Positions 8,617 through 17,395 of a DNA stretch of 61,779 bases are shown in pieces (positions within the stretch are counted from its first letter, which is position 1; every line of letters starts with the position of its first letter). Location of the stretch: the NCBI GenBank assembly GCA_017849555.1, contig JAFIGU010000112.1, positions 1 through 61,779 of the forward strand, given 5' to 3'. The DNA is from Sphingomonas sp. Its GTDB lineage: Bacteria; Pseudomonadota; Alphaproteobacteria; Sphingomonadales; Sphingomonadaceae. A program made the translations under genes and the position numbers. The notes under the pieces were generated by a model, which saw only the letters and a list, made by a program, of their open reading frames with translations, was not told the origin of the DNA and did no database searches.

Positions 8617-9744
8617 ATGCATCTGTCGAAGCGCGCATTGATGGGCGGCATGCTTGCGCTTCCGGCGCTTTCCCGCCTCGCGGCCGCGGTGCCGGGGCGA
8701 TATGCCGATCGCGACTATGACAAGGCGATCGTCATCGACGGGCTCGGCGGGCTTGCCGATCCCTATGGCAAGGAAGGCGACCCGCGGTTCAGCCCGCGCG
8801 CCTGGGCGGAGTTGAAACAATCGGGGGTCACCGCGATCCATTGCACCGTCAACGAGGTCGGCAACGATCCCGATGTCGCCGAGAAGACGCTGCGCAATAT
8901 CTCCTCGCTCGAGCAGGCGATCACCGACAATACCGACATGTTCTGCCGCGCGACCAGCGCAGCGGACATTCGCGCCGCCAAGGCGGCGGGCAAGGTCGCA
9001 TTGTTCTACGGCTTTCAGGATACCAGCGCGATCGGCGCCGATCTCAGCCGGATCGAGCTCTATCACGGGCTCGGGGTGCGGATCATCCAGCTTACCTATA
9101 ACAAGCGCAACCTGTCCGGCGACGGGTCGCTGGAGGCCGCCAATGCGGGGCTTTCGGATCTCGGCCGGCGGACGATCGAGGCGATCGAGGCGCACAGGAT
9201 CCTGCTCGATCTGTCGCACGGCGGGCAACGCACCGTCGCGGAAGCGATCGCGCATGCCAAGCGTCCGCCGATCATCAGCCATTCGGGGTGTCGCGCGCTC
9301 AACGACAATCCGCGCAACATCCCGGACGCGGAGATGAAGGCGCTTGCCGACAAGGGCGGGGTGTTCGGAATCTATTACATGCCGTTCCTCGCGGCGAACA
9401 GCAAACCGACCCGCGAGGATCTGCTCCGGCATTTCGAGCATGCGCTCCAGGTATGCGGCGAGGACCATATCGCGATCGGCACCGACGGGATGATCTTCAA
9501 GACCGTGATCGATGATGCCGCGCGCGCCGCGCAGCGCAAATTCTACGAGGAACGCGTGCGCAAGGGCATCGCCGCGCCGGGCGAGGGGCCTGACGTTTTC
9601 AACATCGTCGCCGATTATGACAGCAACATGCGGTTCCGTATGCTCGCGGACGATCTGGCGGCGCGCGGCTGGCCGGCGGCACGCATCGAAAAGCTGCTCG
9701 GCGGCAATCTGATGCGGCTCTATCGCGAAGCGTGGGGGGCGTGA
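8617..9744 (+). CDS. M19 (renal dipeptidase-like) family protein with altered first metal site
   Basis: Amidohydrolase-fold protein of the membrane dipeptidase family, 375 residues, exported (twin-basic LSKRALMGG then hydrophobic segment ending AAA). ATG at 8617 has GGGAGGAA at 8602-8609. The second half keeps family landmarks: DLSHGG, IISHSGCRALNDNPRN, AIGTDG and GGNLMRLYREAW. However the N-terminal His-x-Asp metal pair (normally DGHND) is DGLGG at residues 41-45, and the bridging Glu region reads YGFQD. So two or three of the usual zinc ligands look absent. It may be a mononuclear enzyme of changed specificity or a non-catalytic relative. Monocistronic by context. Confidence 0.8.
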   Translation: MHLSKRALMGGMLALPALSRLAAAVPGRYADRDYDKAIVIDGLGGLADPYGKEGDPRFSPRAWAELKQSGVTAIHCTVNEVGNDPDVAEKTLRNISSLEQAITDNTDMFCRATSAADIRAAKAAGKVALFYGFQDTSAIGADLSRIELYHGLGVRIIQLTYNKRNLSGDGSLEAANAGLSDLGRRTIEAIEAHRILLDLSHGGQRTVAEAIAHAKRPPIISHSGCRALNDNPRNIPDAEMKALADKGGVFGIYYMPFLAANSKPTREDLLRHFEHALQVCGEDHIAIGTDGMIFKTVIDDAARAAQRKFYEERVRKGIAAPGEGPDVFNIVADYDSNMRFRMLADDLAARGWPAARIEKLLGGNLMRLYREAWGA

Positions 9745-9748
9745 GGCG

Positions 9749-11053
9749 TCACACCACCCATTGATCGAGATTCTCCGCCTCGCCGATCAGCGCGAGGCCG
9801 TGCGCGATCGAGGTCAGCTCGCCGCCGGAGGCGATACGTTCGTCGCCGAAGCGGCGGGTGAAGATCGCGCGGATCGCGGGGATCAGCGACGAACCGCCGG
9901 TCAGGAAGACGCGGTCGATCCTGTCCGCCGGCAGCGCGGCGCGGGCGAGCGCCTGGTCCATCGCCGCCTCGATCCGGCGCAGATCGGCGGCGATCCATTG
10001 TTCGAACGCGTCGCGGCGCACCTCGGCGGCGATCTCCACGCCCTCGCTGCTGAAGCGGAATTCGGCGTGCGGCGCGCTCGACAGCTCGCGCTTGAGCCGG
10101 CCGACCGCATCGTACAGCGGGAAGCCCTGTTCATGCTCGATCAGCGCGATCATCCGCCCGATCGGCGCGGGATCGACCGCGTCGCGCTGCAACCGGCGCA
10201 GCTCGTCGAGCGTGCGGCGGTTGCGCATCATCGCGAGCCGCGACCAGTCGGCGAAGTCGGCGAAATAGCCGCCGGGGATTTCGAGCAACTTGCCGAACGA
10301 GCGATAGCTGCCGCCCTTGCCGAGCAGCGGCAGGATAAGCTGGCTGACGATGCGCTGGTCGAACCGGTCGCCGGCGATGCCGACCCCGGCCGAGGCGAGC
10401 GGGACGCAGCGTTGCGCGGCGCCCGCCGCCGCGACGCGCACGATCGAGAAATCGGTCGTCCCGCCGCCGAAATCGGCGACCAGGATCATCGCCGGGCGGG
10501 TCAGCCGCGTCGCATAGCTGTGCGCCGCGCCGAGCGGCTCATAGACATAGTGCAGCTCGACGCCGAACTCTTCGAGCATCAGGTCGTAGCGCTGCCGGGC
10601 GAGTGCGGCGTCGGGACGCGCGCCGGCATATTCGACCGGGCGCCCGACGATCACGCGGTGCGGGCGTTGGTCGAGCCGCCCGCCGGCGTGTTTGACCAGT
10701 TTCTGGAGGAACAATCGCCCGAGATCCTCGAAGCGGAACGGGCGGTTGAAGATCAACGCGCGCTCGAACAACGGGCTGGCCGCGACGCTCTTGAACGATT
10801 GGACGAAGCGGCTGTCGAGCGAGGATTGCAGATATTCCTCGATCGCCCATGGCCCCGCCTCATGCGCGATGCCGTTCCAGCCCTTCTCGTCTTCCCAGAA
10901 GCATAAGGCGGAGCGGAACACCGCGTCGGCGCCACCGCCGGGACTCGAAAATTCGACGAGGTCCGAGCTGCCATTGCCGTCGGCCAGCGCGACGACGGTG
11001 TTGGTCGTGCCGAAATCGAGCCCGAGCGCGGTGGGCGTGTCTTTGCCTGCCAT
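9749..11053 (-). CDS. Hsp70-family ATPase (YegD-like)
   Basis: Actin-fold ATPase of the Hsp70 superfamily, 434 residues, that is the nucleotide-binding half without a DnaK substrate domain. Phosphate-1 motif GLDFGTTNTVVALAD at residues 10-24, phosphate-2 ILVADFGGGTTDFSIVRV around 190-207, and adenosine motif VFLTGGSSLIPAIRAIF near 385-401 are all intact, so ATP binding is expected. This matches E. coli YegD in size and arrangement. ATG at 11053 begins MAGKDTPTALGLDFG. The gene ends four bases after the convergent M19-like gene. Its cellular role is not known; no DnaJ or GrpE partner is adjacent. Confidence 0.85.
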   Translation of the reverse strand: MAGKDTPTALGLDFGTTNTVVALADGNGSSDLVEFSSPGGGADAVFRSALCFWEDEKGWNGIAHEAGPWAIEEYLQSSLDSRFVQSFKSVAASPLFERALIFNRPFRFEDLGRLFLQKLVKHAGGRLDQRPHRVIVGRPVEYAGARPDAALARQRYDLMLEEFGVELHYVYEPLGAAHSYATRLTRPAMILVADFGGGTTDFSIVRVAAAGAAQRCVPLASAGVGIAGDRFDQRIVSQLILPLLGKGGSYRSFGKLLEIPGGYFADFADWSRLAMMRNRRTLDELRRLQRDAVDPAPIGRMIALIEHEQGFPLYDAVGRLKRELSSAPHAEFRFSSEGVEIAAEVRRDAFEQWIAADLRRIEAAMDQALARAALPADRIDRVFLTGGSSLIPAIRAIFTRRFGDERIASGGELTSIAHGLALIGEAENLDQWVV

Positions 11054-11148
11054 GTCGTGCTCCCGGCGCTTGGGTGGACGGCCGCCCGGCCGAAGGGCGC
11101 GGGGCTATGGCATGCGGCGCGCGGCAGTTCAATCGCCGCCGGCTCGCG

Positions 11149-11862
11149 TCATTTTGCCGGGGTGACCTTCATCTCGGCGACCAAAGCATCGACCGTCGCG
11201 GGTCGGGCGGGGAGGACGAAGCGCGCGGCGGGCTCGTCGACGGTCTCCATTTTGGTGAGCGTGAAGCGATCGGCCGAGGCGATCGGCGTCCCCAGCGCGA
11301 ACAATTGCCGGTTCTGCTGCACCATTTCCGCCGCGCCGTTGCCGATCAGCGGGCGCATCATCACCATGCCGCTTTCGAGGAACGCCGCCAGCGCGCGGCC
11401 GACCGGCGCCAGCGCGGGATCGTGCGAAACGACCACCTCGGTCGCGGCATCGGGCTTTTCGTCGTCGAGTCCCTTGACCAGCCAGATTTCGCCCGGCACC
11501 CCCGCGACGGTTTTCGATCCGCCGCGCACCGCGTCGAGCGGGCTGGCCTTGATCGCGCCGCCCATCGCGCCGAACAGATTCTTGAAGATCGGCGGCATCA
11601 CCCGATCGAGCGCCGCCGCGACATCGGCGACGCGGGCGACCTGCGGCTTTCCGTCGCGCGGCTTCACCAGATAGAATTGATCGCCGAGCATCAGCCCGTA
11701 ATCGTCGCGCCCCGGCACCGAGACGCGCGCCGCCGCCCCGTCGTCGGCGATCTCGACCACCAGCTCCTTGGGCTCGCTGGTGCCGGCATAGGTCGCGCGG
11801 GTGCCCGCGGCGGCGGGCGATGCAACGAGCAGGATGCAGAGCGGCGCGAGCAGGCGGGTCAT
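11149..11862 (-). CDS. exported hypothetical protein
   Basis: Not recognised. 237 residues with a signal peptide (MTRLLAPLCILLVASPAAAG) and then a soluble, beta-rich, charged domain without cysteines: LVVEIADDGAAARVSVPGRDDYGLMLGDQFYLV, VAGVPGEIWLVKGL and a C-terminal PATVDALVAEMKVTPAK. The style resembles DUF4412-like periplasmic proteins, but that is only an impression. ATG at 11862 has GAGAGGACC before it and starts the signal peptide; the longer frame to 11943 does not. It is divergent from ppk2 and 95 bases upstream of the Hsp70-like gene on the same strand, so the two may be co-transcribed. Confidence 0.6.
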   Translation of the reverse strand: MTRLLAPLCILLVASPAAAGTRATYAGTSEPKELVVEIADDGAAARVSVPGRDDYGLMLGDQFYLVKPRDGKPQVARVADVAAALDRVMPPIFKNLFGAMGGAIKASPLDAVRGGSKTVAGVPGEIWLVKGLDDEKPDAATEVVVSHDPALAPVGRALAAFLESGMVMMRPLIGNGAAEMVQQNRQLFALGTPIASADRFTLTKMETVDEPAARFVLPARPATVDALVAEMKVTPAK

Positions 11863-12047
11863 CGGTCCTCTCCCTCGGTTCGCTGCGTTATCCTCCCGTT
11901 GCGGCGCGCAGGCCAGCGCTTCTTGCGATTGGGGGCTGCGCAATCCCCGGCGGAGTCAAATATCTGTCATCACAGCCGATTATGACCGGGACTTCGGGGA
12001 TGCGGGCCGGCGGCGTACCCCACCCGCGCCGCCAGCCCGCCGCTCCG

Positions 12048-12092
12048 GGAGCGCGGCCGTGCACCCCTCCCCGGTCCGGCCGCGCTCCTTTT
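12048..12092 (+). promoter_or_regulatory. Terminator-like hairpin in the ppk2 leader (possible attenuator)
   Basis: An 11-bp perfect GC stem (GGAGCGCGGCC at 12048-12058 with GGCCGCGCTCC at 12078-12088) followed immediately by TTTT, only 27 bases before the ppk2 start codon. The gene to the left runs the other way, so this is not the end of an upstream operon. It has the shape of a Rho-independent terminator inside the 5' leader, which suggests premature-termination control. If ppk2 transcription starts downstream of it, this reading fails. Confidence 0.5.
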
Positions 12093-12119
12093 CGCGACGG
12101 GAAGAACGGGAAGCGCGCC

Positions 12120-13043
12120 ATGACCTCATCCGCCGACCAGCCGACCTTCGAAATGGACCGCATCAAGCGCGAGATCGCCGACAGCTTCGACGAGGAGCTG
12201 GAAATGGAGATCGACGAAAGCCGGCTCGAAACCATGTTCCGCGATCTTTCCGATCATCCCGAGCATGAGCAGCTCGACCGCCGCGTCTATTTCCGCGAGC
12301 TGTTCCGCCTCCAGCACGAACTGGTCCGGCTGCAGGATTGGGTCCAGCACAAGGGGCTCAAGGTGCTGGCGATCTTCGAGGGGCGCGATTCGGCCGGGAA
12401 GGGCGGCGCGATCAAGCGGATCACCCAGCGGCTCAACCCGCGGGTGTGCCGCGTCGTGGCGCTCCCCGCGCCCAACGAGCGCGAGCGCACCCAATGGTAT
12501 TTCCAGCGCTACGTGCCGCACCTGCCCGCCGCGGGGGAGATCGTGCTGTTCGACCGCAGCTGGTACAATCGCGCCGGGGTCGAGCGGGTGATGGGCTTCT
12601 GCAGCGAGGACGAGGTGGAGGAATTCTTCCGCTCCGCCCCCGAATTCGAGCGGATGCTGGTCCGCTCGGGGATCATCCTGCTCAAATATTGGTTCTCGAT
12701 CACCGACGACGAGCAGCAGTTCCGCTTCAACGTGCGGATCCACGATCCGCTCAAACAGTGGAAATTGTCGCCGATGGACGTCGAATCGCGCCGCCGCTGG
12801 GAGGATTATACCCGCGCCAAGGAGCTGATGCTCGAACGCACGCATATCCCCGAGGCGCCGTGGTGGGTGGTCGAGGCGGTCGACAAGAAGCGCGCGCGGC
12901 TCAACTGCATCTCGCACCTGCTGACGCAGATTCCCTATGAGGACGTGCGCAAGGCGTCGGTGGTGCTGCCCGATCGGGTGCGGCACAGCGACTATACCCG
13001 GCACCCGATCCCGCGGGACATGTACGTGCCCGAAGTCTATTGA
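12120..13043 (+). CDS. ppk2: polyphosphate kinase 2 (PPK2)
   Basis: Transfers phosphate between polyphosphate and nucleotides; in this single-domain class usually GDP or ADP phosphorylation from polyP. 307 residues: Walker A GRDSAGKGG at 88-96, lid-type ERTQWYFQRYVPHLP near 122-136, Walker B LFDRSWYNRAGVERVMGF with Asp145, and the C-terminal RRRWEDYTRAKELML region. The N-terminal ~45 residues are acidic and variable. ATG at 12120 has GGGAAG just upstream. The leader contains a terminator-like hairpin. The phosphate transporter gene further right makes a phosphate theme plausible, but the genes are not in one operon. Confidence 0.93.
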   Translation: MTSSADQPTFEMDRIKREIADSFDEELEMEIDESRLETMFRDLSDHPEHEQLDRRVYFRELFRLQHELVRLQDWVQHKGLKVLAIFEGRDSAGKGGAIKRITQRLNPRVCRVVALPAPNERERTQWYFQRYVPHLPAAGEIVLFDRSWYNRAGVERVMGFCSEDEVEEFFRSAPEFERMLVRSGIILLKYWFSITDDEQQFRFNVRIHDPLKQWKLSPMDVESRRRWEDYTRAKELMLERTHIPEAPWWVVEAVDKKRARLNCISHLLTQIPYEDVRKASVVLPDRVRHSDYTRHPIPRDMYVPEVY

Positions 13044-13046
13044 GCG

Positions 13047-14066
13047 CTACCGGCGCATGAAGCCGAGGTAGCGCAGCAGCATATAGGTGGCGAGCGCGGC
13101 GCCCGCGGCGAGCATCGTCGCGAAGAAGGTGCCCGACAGCCCGGTCTGCAACGGCATCCCGCCGGTGTTCATCCCGAACAGCCCGGTGACGAAGGTCGCC
13201 GGCAGCATCAACGCGGTCATGATCGACAGGATGTAGAGATTCTGGTTGGTCCGCTGCGCCTCGCGGATATCGAGCTCCTCGCGCAGCAGCCGCAATTGCG
13301 CGATCACCCCCAGGATATCGCCGTCGAGCGACTGCAACCGCTGCGACAGTTTCTCGACCGTCGGGCGCAGCGGCTCGGGCAGTTCCTCATCCTCCTCGAG
13401 CCGCTTGAACACGTCCCACATCCCGCCGAGCAGGCGGTGGATCTGCGCGAGGCGGCGGCGGATTCCGATCAGGTCGCGGCTGGTCGGCGGGCGGCGGTCG
13501 TCGAGCAACGCGTCCTCGGCCTGCTCCATGTCACTGCCGAGCGTGCGACCGATCCGGCCGATGCTCTCGGCGATCGCGCCGACCACCAGATCGAGCACCG
13601 CGGCGGACGAGGCGAGATGCAGCCCGCGCGCGATGCGCTGCCGCGCGATGTCGAGCGAGCGCAGCGGGCGGGGGCGGGTGGTGACGATGAGGTCGCCGGC
13701 CAGCGCGATGCGCAGCGCGCCGATCCGGCCGCTATCCTCCTTGTCGAAATCCTGCTCGAAATCCTGCAGCACGCAGCCGACCACGCCGCCCTCGATCACC
13801 GCGCTCTGATAGGTGTCGCGGCTGAGCAGCATGTCGCGGATCGCCGGGGGCAGCGGCGCCTGTTCGATCCAGTGGCGCGTCCCGTTGTCCGACAGGCTGA
13901 GGTGTAGCCAGCGCAGCCCGCCGGTGTGCGGGGCGTCGCAGCGCGCGACCTCGACCGGGCCGTGGGGGGTGAAATCATAGCCCCAGATTAGGCCCGGGCG
14001 GACCCCGGACGGCAGCATCGAATCGAGGGCGGGCGCGGCAACGTCTTCATTCGCCGGCCCGTCCAT
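13047..14066 (-). CDS. zntB: CorA-family zinc transporter, ZntB type
   Basis: Pentameric inner-membrane channel of the CorA superfamily, 339 residues. A large cytoplasmic N-terminal domain with long helices (~1-275) is followed by two C-terminal membrane helices; the first ends in FGMNTGGMPL, the GMN signature. The GMN-x-GG form and WLHLSLSDN / LLSRDTYQSAVIEGGVVGCVLQDF region are closer to ZntB (zinc) than to CorA magnesium channels. ATG at 14066 lies three bases after the PiT gene's stop codon, so both are in one minus-strand operon with pit first. Substrate assignment is by family only. Confidence 0.85.
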   Translation of the reverse strand: MDGPANEDVAAPALDSMLPSGVRPGLIWGYDFTPHGPVEVARCDAPHTGGLRWLHLSLSDNGTRHWIEQAPLPPAIRDMLLSRDTYQSAVIEGGVVGCVLQDFEQDFDKEDSGRIGALRIALAGDLIVTTRPRPLRSLDIARQRIARGLHLASSAAVLDLVVGAIAESIGRIGRTLGSDMEQAEDALLDDRRPPTSRDLIGIRRRLAQIHRLLGGMWDVFKRLEEDEELPEPLRPTVEKLSQRLQSLDGDILGVIAQLRLLREELDIREAQRTNQNLYILSIMTALMLPATFVTGLFGMNTGGMPLQTGLSGTFFATMLAAGAALATYMLLRYLGFMRR

Positions 14067-14069
14067 CGA

Positions 14070-15674
14070 TCAGATCAGGGCGGAGAACATCATATAGAGC
14101 GCGCCGGCGAGGACGATCGACACCGGCAGCGTCAGCACCCAGGCCATCACGAGATTGCGGATCGTGCTCATCTGCAGCCCCGAGCGGTTGGCCGCCATCG
14201 TCCCCGCGACGCCCGAGGACAGCACATGCGTGGTGGAGACCGGCAGCCCCAATTGGTCGGCGGCGAAGATCGTCCCCATCGCGACCAGCTCGGCCGAGGC
14301 GCCCTGCGCATAAGTGAGATGCGACTTGCCGATCTTCTCGCCGACGGTGACGACGATCCGTTTCCAGCCGACCATCGTGCCGAGCCCGAGCGCGATCGCC
14401 ACCGCGACCTTCACCCAGGTGGGGATGAAGCGCGTTCCCGCGTCGAGCGACGCCTTATAGGTGCCGATCGCGGCCTTTTCGCCGTCGCTGAGGCCGGCGG
14501 CCTTTTCCTTGCCGAGCCGCTTCAGCCCTTCCGAGGCGAGATACATATCGTTGCGGACGTTCTCCACCGCGGCGGCGGGAACCTTGGCGAGCGAGCCGTA
14601 GCTGGCGACCTGGCGGTCGATATCGCGGACCAGCACCGCCATCGCGGGCTTGGTCGTGGGCTGATAATTCTTGTCGGCGATATAGGCGGTGACTGCCTTG
14701 CGCGCGTCGACCACGCTGAGCGCGTTGCCCGGCGCATCGTGCAGCGCGGCGCTCGCTCTTTGCGCATTGGCGTGGAATTCGGCGGCGTATCGCGCCGGCA
14801 CCGCGCGGTTGAGCGCATAAGCGGTCGGCACGGTGCCGATCAGGATCAGCATGATCAGCCCCATGCCCTTCTGCCCGTCGTTCGAGCCGTGCGCGAAGCT
14901 CACCCCGGTGCAGGTGAAGATCAGGAGCGCGCGGATCCACAAGGGCGGGGGCAGCCCATCCTTGGGCTCCTGATAGAGCGCCTTGTTGCGGATCAGCAGC
15001 TTGGCCGCGAGGAACAGCAGGGCGGCGAGCCCGAACCCGATCAGTGGCGAGAAGAGCAGCGCCTGGCCGATCTCCGCCGCCTTCGACCAGTCGACCCCGG
15101 CTGTGCCGCTCTTGCCGTGCATGATCGCATTGGCGACGCCGACCCCGATGATCGACCCGATCAAGGTGTGCGAACTGGAGGAGGGGATGCCGAGCCACCA
15201 GGTCGCGAGGTTCCAGATGATCGCGGCGATGAGCAAGGCGAAGACCATCGCGAAGCCTGCGGTGGATCCGACCTGGAGGATCAGCTCAACCGGGAGCAGC
15301 GAGACGATGCTGAACGCGACCACCCCGGTCGACAGCAGCACGCCGAGGAAATTGAAGAACCCCGACCACACCACCGCGACATGCGCGGGCATCGCATTGG
15401 TATAGATGACCGTCGCGACGGCATTGGCGGTATCGTGAAAGCCGTTCACGAATTCGAAGCCCAAGGCGATCATCAGCGCGATGAAGAGCAGGATGAAGGG
15501 CAGGATCGCCAGCGTCTGCACCCCGGCCGCGCTCGCGTCGAGATAGATGCTGTAGCCGACATAGCCGATCGCCGCCGCGACGATCGCGGCGAAACCGACG
15601 CGCCCGGCGCGGCCGAGCCCCTGATCGAGATCGGGCCGGAGAGGTTGCTCATGCGTTGCGAGAGTCGCGCTCAT
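14070..15674 (-). CDS. pit: inorganic phosphate transporter, PiT family
   Basis: Secondary phosphate (metal-phosphate/H+) symporter, 534 residues. Both PiT repeats are present: GFEFVNGFHDTANAVATVIYT near 60-80 with SSSHTLIGSIIGVGVANA near 150, and CTGVSFAHGSNDGQKGMGLIML near 250 with LPVSTTHVLSSGVAGTM near 480. A soluble loop of ~130 residues separates them, as in bacterial PitA proteins. The frame is open to 15878, but ATG at 15674 has GGAG eight bases ahead and opens the normal N-terminus. It heads a two-gene operon with zntB and is divergent from the cassette 2 sigma gene. No PhoB box was recognised in the shared 218-base region. Confidence 0.93.
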   Translation of the reverse strand: MSATLATHEQPLRPDLDQGLGRAGRVGFAAIVAAAIGYVGYSIYLDASAAGVQTLAILPFILLFIALMIALGFEFVNGFHDTANAVATVIYTNAMPAHVAVVWSGFFNFLGVLLSTGVVAFSIVSLLPVELILQVGSTAGFAMVFALLIAAIIWNLATWWLGIPSSSSHTLIGSIIGVGVANAIMHGKSGTAGVDWSKAAEIGQALLFSPLIGFGLAALLFLAAKLLIRNKALYQEPKDGLPPPLWIRALLIFTCTGVSFAHGSNDGQKGMGLIMLILIGTVPTAYALNRAVPARYAAEFHANAQRASAALHDAPGNALSVVDARKAVTAYIADKNYQPTTKPAMAVLVRDIDRQVASYGSLAKVPAAAVENVRNDMYLASEGLKRLGKEKAAGLSDGEKAAIGTYKASLDAGTRFIPTWVKVAVAIALGLGTMVGWKRIVVTVGEKIGKSHLTYAQGASAELVAMGTIFAADQLGLPVSTTHVLSSGVAGTMAANRSGLQMSTIRNLVMAWVLTLPVSIVLAGALYMMFSALI

Positions 15675-15892
15675 CACCGCTGCTCCAACTAATTCGCCGT
15701 CCCAGCTAGGCGTGGGGCATGACAATGATGTGACGGTGCGTGCATTTCGCGCGGGCGCGGATTGGCCTTCTGTCCCAGGCTGATACGGTGCGCGCCGCTT
15801 GCGGGCCACCGCGAGGATGCCTATGCGACGAGCCTCGCGAACACTATCCACCCCGCTTCTCAGGCCATCAACGAGCACGCAGGACTGACAGG

Positions 15893-16405
15893 ATGGCGAC
15901 GGGCCTCGAAGGTGTCTTCCTCCAGCATCGCGCGCAATTGCTCCGCTTTCTCCAGAGCCACGGCGCCGGCGAAGCGGCGGAGGATCTGCTGCAGGAAGTG
16001 TGGCTGCGCGCCGCGCGTGCGCAGGCGGGGCCGATCGCGCAGCCGCTGGCCTATCTGTATCGCGTCGCCAATAACCTGATGCTCGATCGCCACCGGTCGC
16101 AGCGGCAGGCGGCGATCCGCGAGCGCGACTGGAGCGATGCGACCGGCGCGACCGCGCCCGGCCGCTCGGACGAGCCCGCGGGGGAGCGCGTGCTGATCGC
16201 GCGCGAGACGCTGGCGCAGGTGCAGGCGACGCTCGCCGCGCTCGGCCCGCGCGTCGAGCAGACCTTCCGCCGCCACCGGCTCGACGGCGTGCCGCAGCGG
16301 CAGATCGCGGAGGAACTGGGGGTGAGCATCAGCACCGTCGAAAGCGACCTGCGCAAGGCGACGAGCGCGCTGGTGAAGCTCAGGAGCACATGGGATGAGG
16401 GTTGA
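15893..16405 (+). CDS. FecI-type ECF RNA polymerase sigma factor (cassette 2)
   Basis: 170-residue ECF sigma factor. Region 2 is visible as QLLRFLQSHGAGEAAEDLLQEVWLRAARA and AYLYRVANNLMLDRHRS; region 4 as LGPRVEQTFRRHRLDGVPQRQIAEELGVSISTVESDLRKATSAL. ATG at 15893 is preceded by AGGACTGACAGG. The open frame reaches 15740, without conserved sequence. The FecR gene follows 30 bases later and the receptor overlaps that. Its targets probably include the FecR-receptor pair and perhaps the polysaccharide operon at 19844, on the strength of a shared leader motif. Confidence 0.9.
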   Translation: MATGLEGVFLQHRAQLLRFLQSHGAGEAAEDLLQEVWLRAARAQAGPIAQPLAYLYRVANNLMLDRHRSQRQAAIRERDWSDATGATAPGRSDEPAGERVLIARETLAQVQATLAALGPRVEQTFRRHRLDGVPQRQIAEELGVSISTVESDLRKATSALVKLRSTWDEG

Positions 16406-16414
16406 GGCGATAGT

Positions 16415-16432
16415 CTCCGTCTTAGGGGCGGA
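16415..16432 (+). promoter_or_regulatory. CTCCGTCTT-type motif before FecR2
   Basis: CTCCGTCTTAGGGGCGGA just upstream of the FecR2 start codon. A near copy (16 of 18 bases) precedes the PCP gene at 19806-19823. The CGTCTT core looks like the -10 of FecI-type promoters; I could not find a matching -35 box. This is inference from repetition, not an identified promoter. Confidence 0.35.
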
Positions 16433-16435
16433 AAC

Positions 16436-17395
16436 ATGACGAACCCGATTGAACCCGATCCGATGACGGACGAAGCGATTGCCTGGGCAGTGCGCGTCGG
16501 CGACCCTGCGTTCGACGACTGGGAAGGGTTCGAACGCTGGCTGGCGGCCGATCCGGCGCATGCCGCGGCCTATCATGCGGCGAGCGCGGCGGAGGCCGAG
16601 ATGGTCGCGCTGCTCGCCGCCGAGCCGAAGGCCCGCCCGTTGCCCGATCCGGCCCCGGCGCCGGTTGCGCGCCCGGCGTGGCGTCGCTGGACGATCCCCG
16701 CGGCGGCGGCGCTGGCGGCGGCGGTGGTCGGCACCGTCGCGGTCGAGCGGCAGATGCGGCCGTCGGCGCCGGTGGTGTACGAAACCGCGGCGGGCGCGCA
16801 TCGCACGGTCGCGCTGGCGGACGGCAGCAGCGCGATCCTCAACGGCGCCACCCGGCTCGAAGCGAGCGGCGACGATGCGCGCAGCCTCACCCTGGTCCAC
16901 GGTCAGGCGACCTTCACCGTCCGACACGACGAGGCGCATCCGTTTCGCGTCGCGGTCGGCGGGGCGAGCGTGGTCGATGTCGGCACGCGCTTCGATATCG
17001 TGCGCGACGCGCGCGAGACGCGGATCGCGGTATCGGAGGGCGCGGTCGACTGGCAGCGCGACGGCAATTCGGTCCGCCTGAACGCCGGGCGGTCGCTGCG
17101 CGTCGCCGACGGATCGTCGCAGGTCGAGCTGGCGGATGTCGCGCCCGATACGGTCGGCGGCTGGGCGCAGGGGCAGCTTTCGTTCGACGGCGTGTCGCTC
17201 GCCGAGGCGGCGGCGGACCTGTCGCGGACCCTGGGCACCGCGGTCGCGGTCGACGCCGCGCTGGCGCATCGGCCGGTGCGCGCGACGGTGCGGCTCGACG
17301 GTGGCGCGGCGCGGGTCATGCCGCGCTTCGCCGCGCTCACCGGGTTGCGCGCGGTCCGCGACGGCGCGGGCTGGAGGCTCGCCGCATCGCCGTGA
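16436..17395 (+). CDS. fecR: FecR-type sigma regulator (cassette 2)
   Basis: Inner-membrane regulator between the receptor and the sigma factor upstream. 319 residues: DUF4880-like cytoplasmic domain (EAIAWAVRVGDPAFDDWEGFERWLAADPAHAAAY), one membrane helix around 82-98, FecR domain (HRTVALADGSSAILNGATRLE, VHGQATFTVRHDEAHPFRV, VVDVGTRFDIV, EGAVDW) and a C-terminal STN-like segment (GQLSFDGVSLAEAAADLSRTLG). ATG at 16436 is the natural start. The stop codon overlaps the receptor's GTG by four bases (GTGA), so FecR and receptor are translationally coupled, which differs from cassette 1 where about 100 bases separate them. Confidence 0.9.
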   Translation: MTNPIEPDPMTDEAIAWAVRVGDPAFDDWEGFERWLAADPAHAAAYHAASAAEAEMVALLAAEPKARPLPDPAPAPVARPAWRRWTIPAAAALAAAVVGTVAVERQMRPSAPVVYETAAGAHRTVALADGSSAILNGATRLEASGDDARSLTLVHGQATFTVRHDEAHPFRVAVGGASVVDVGTRFDIVRDARETRIAVSEGAVDWQRDGNSVRLNAGRSLRVADGSSQVELADVAPDTVGGWAQGQLSFDGVSLAEAAADLSRTLGTAVAVDAALAHRPVRATVRLDGGAARVMPRFAALTGLRAVRDGAGWRLAASP

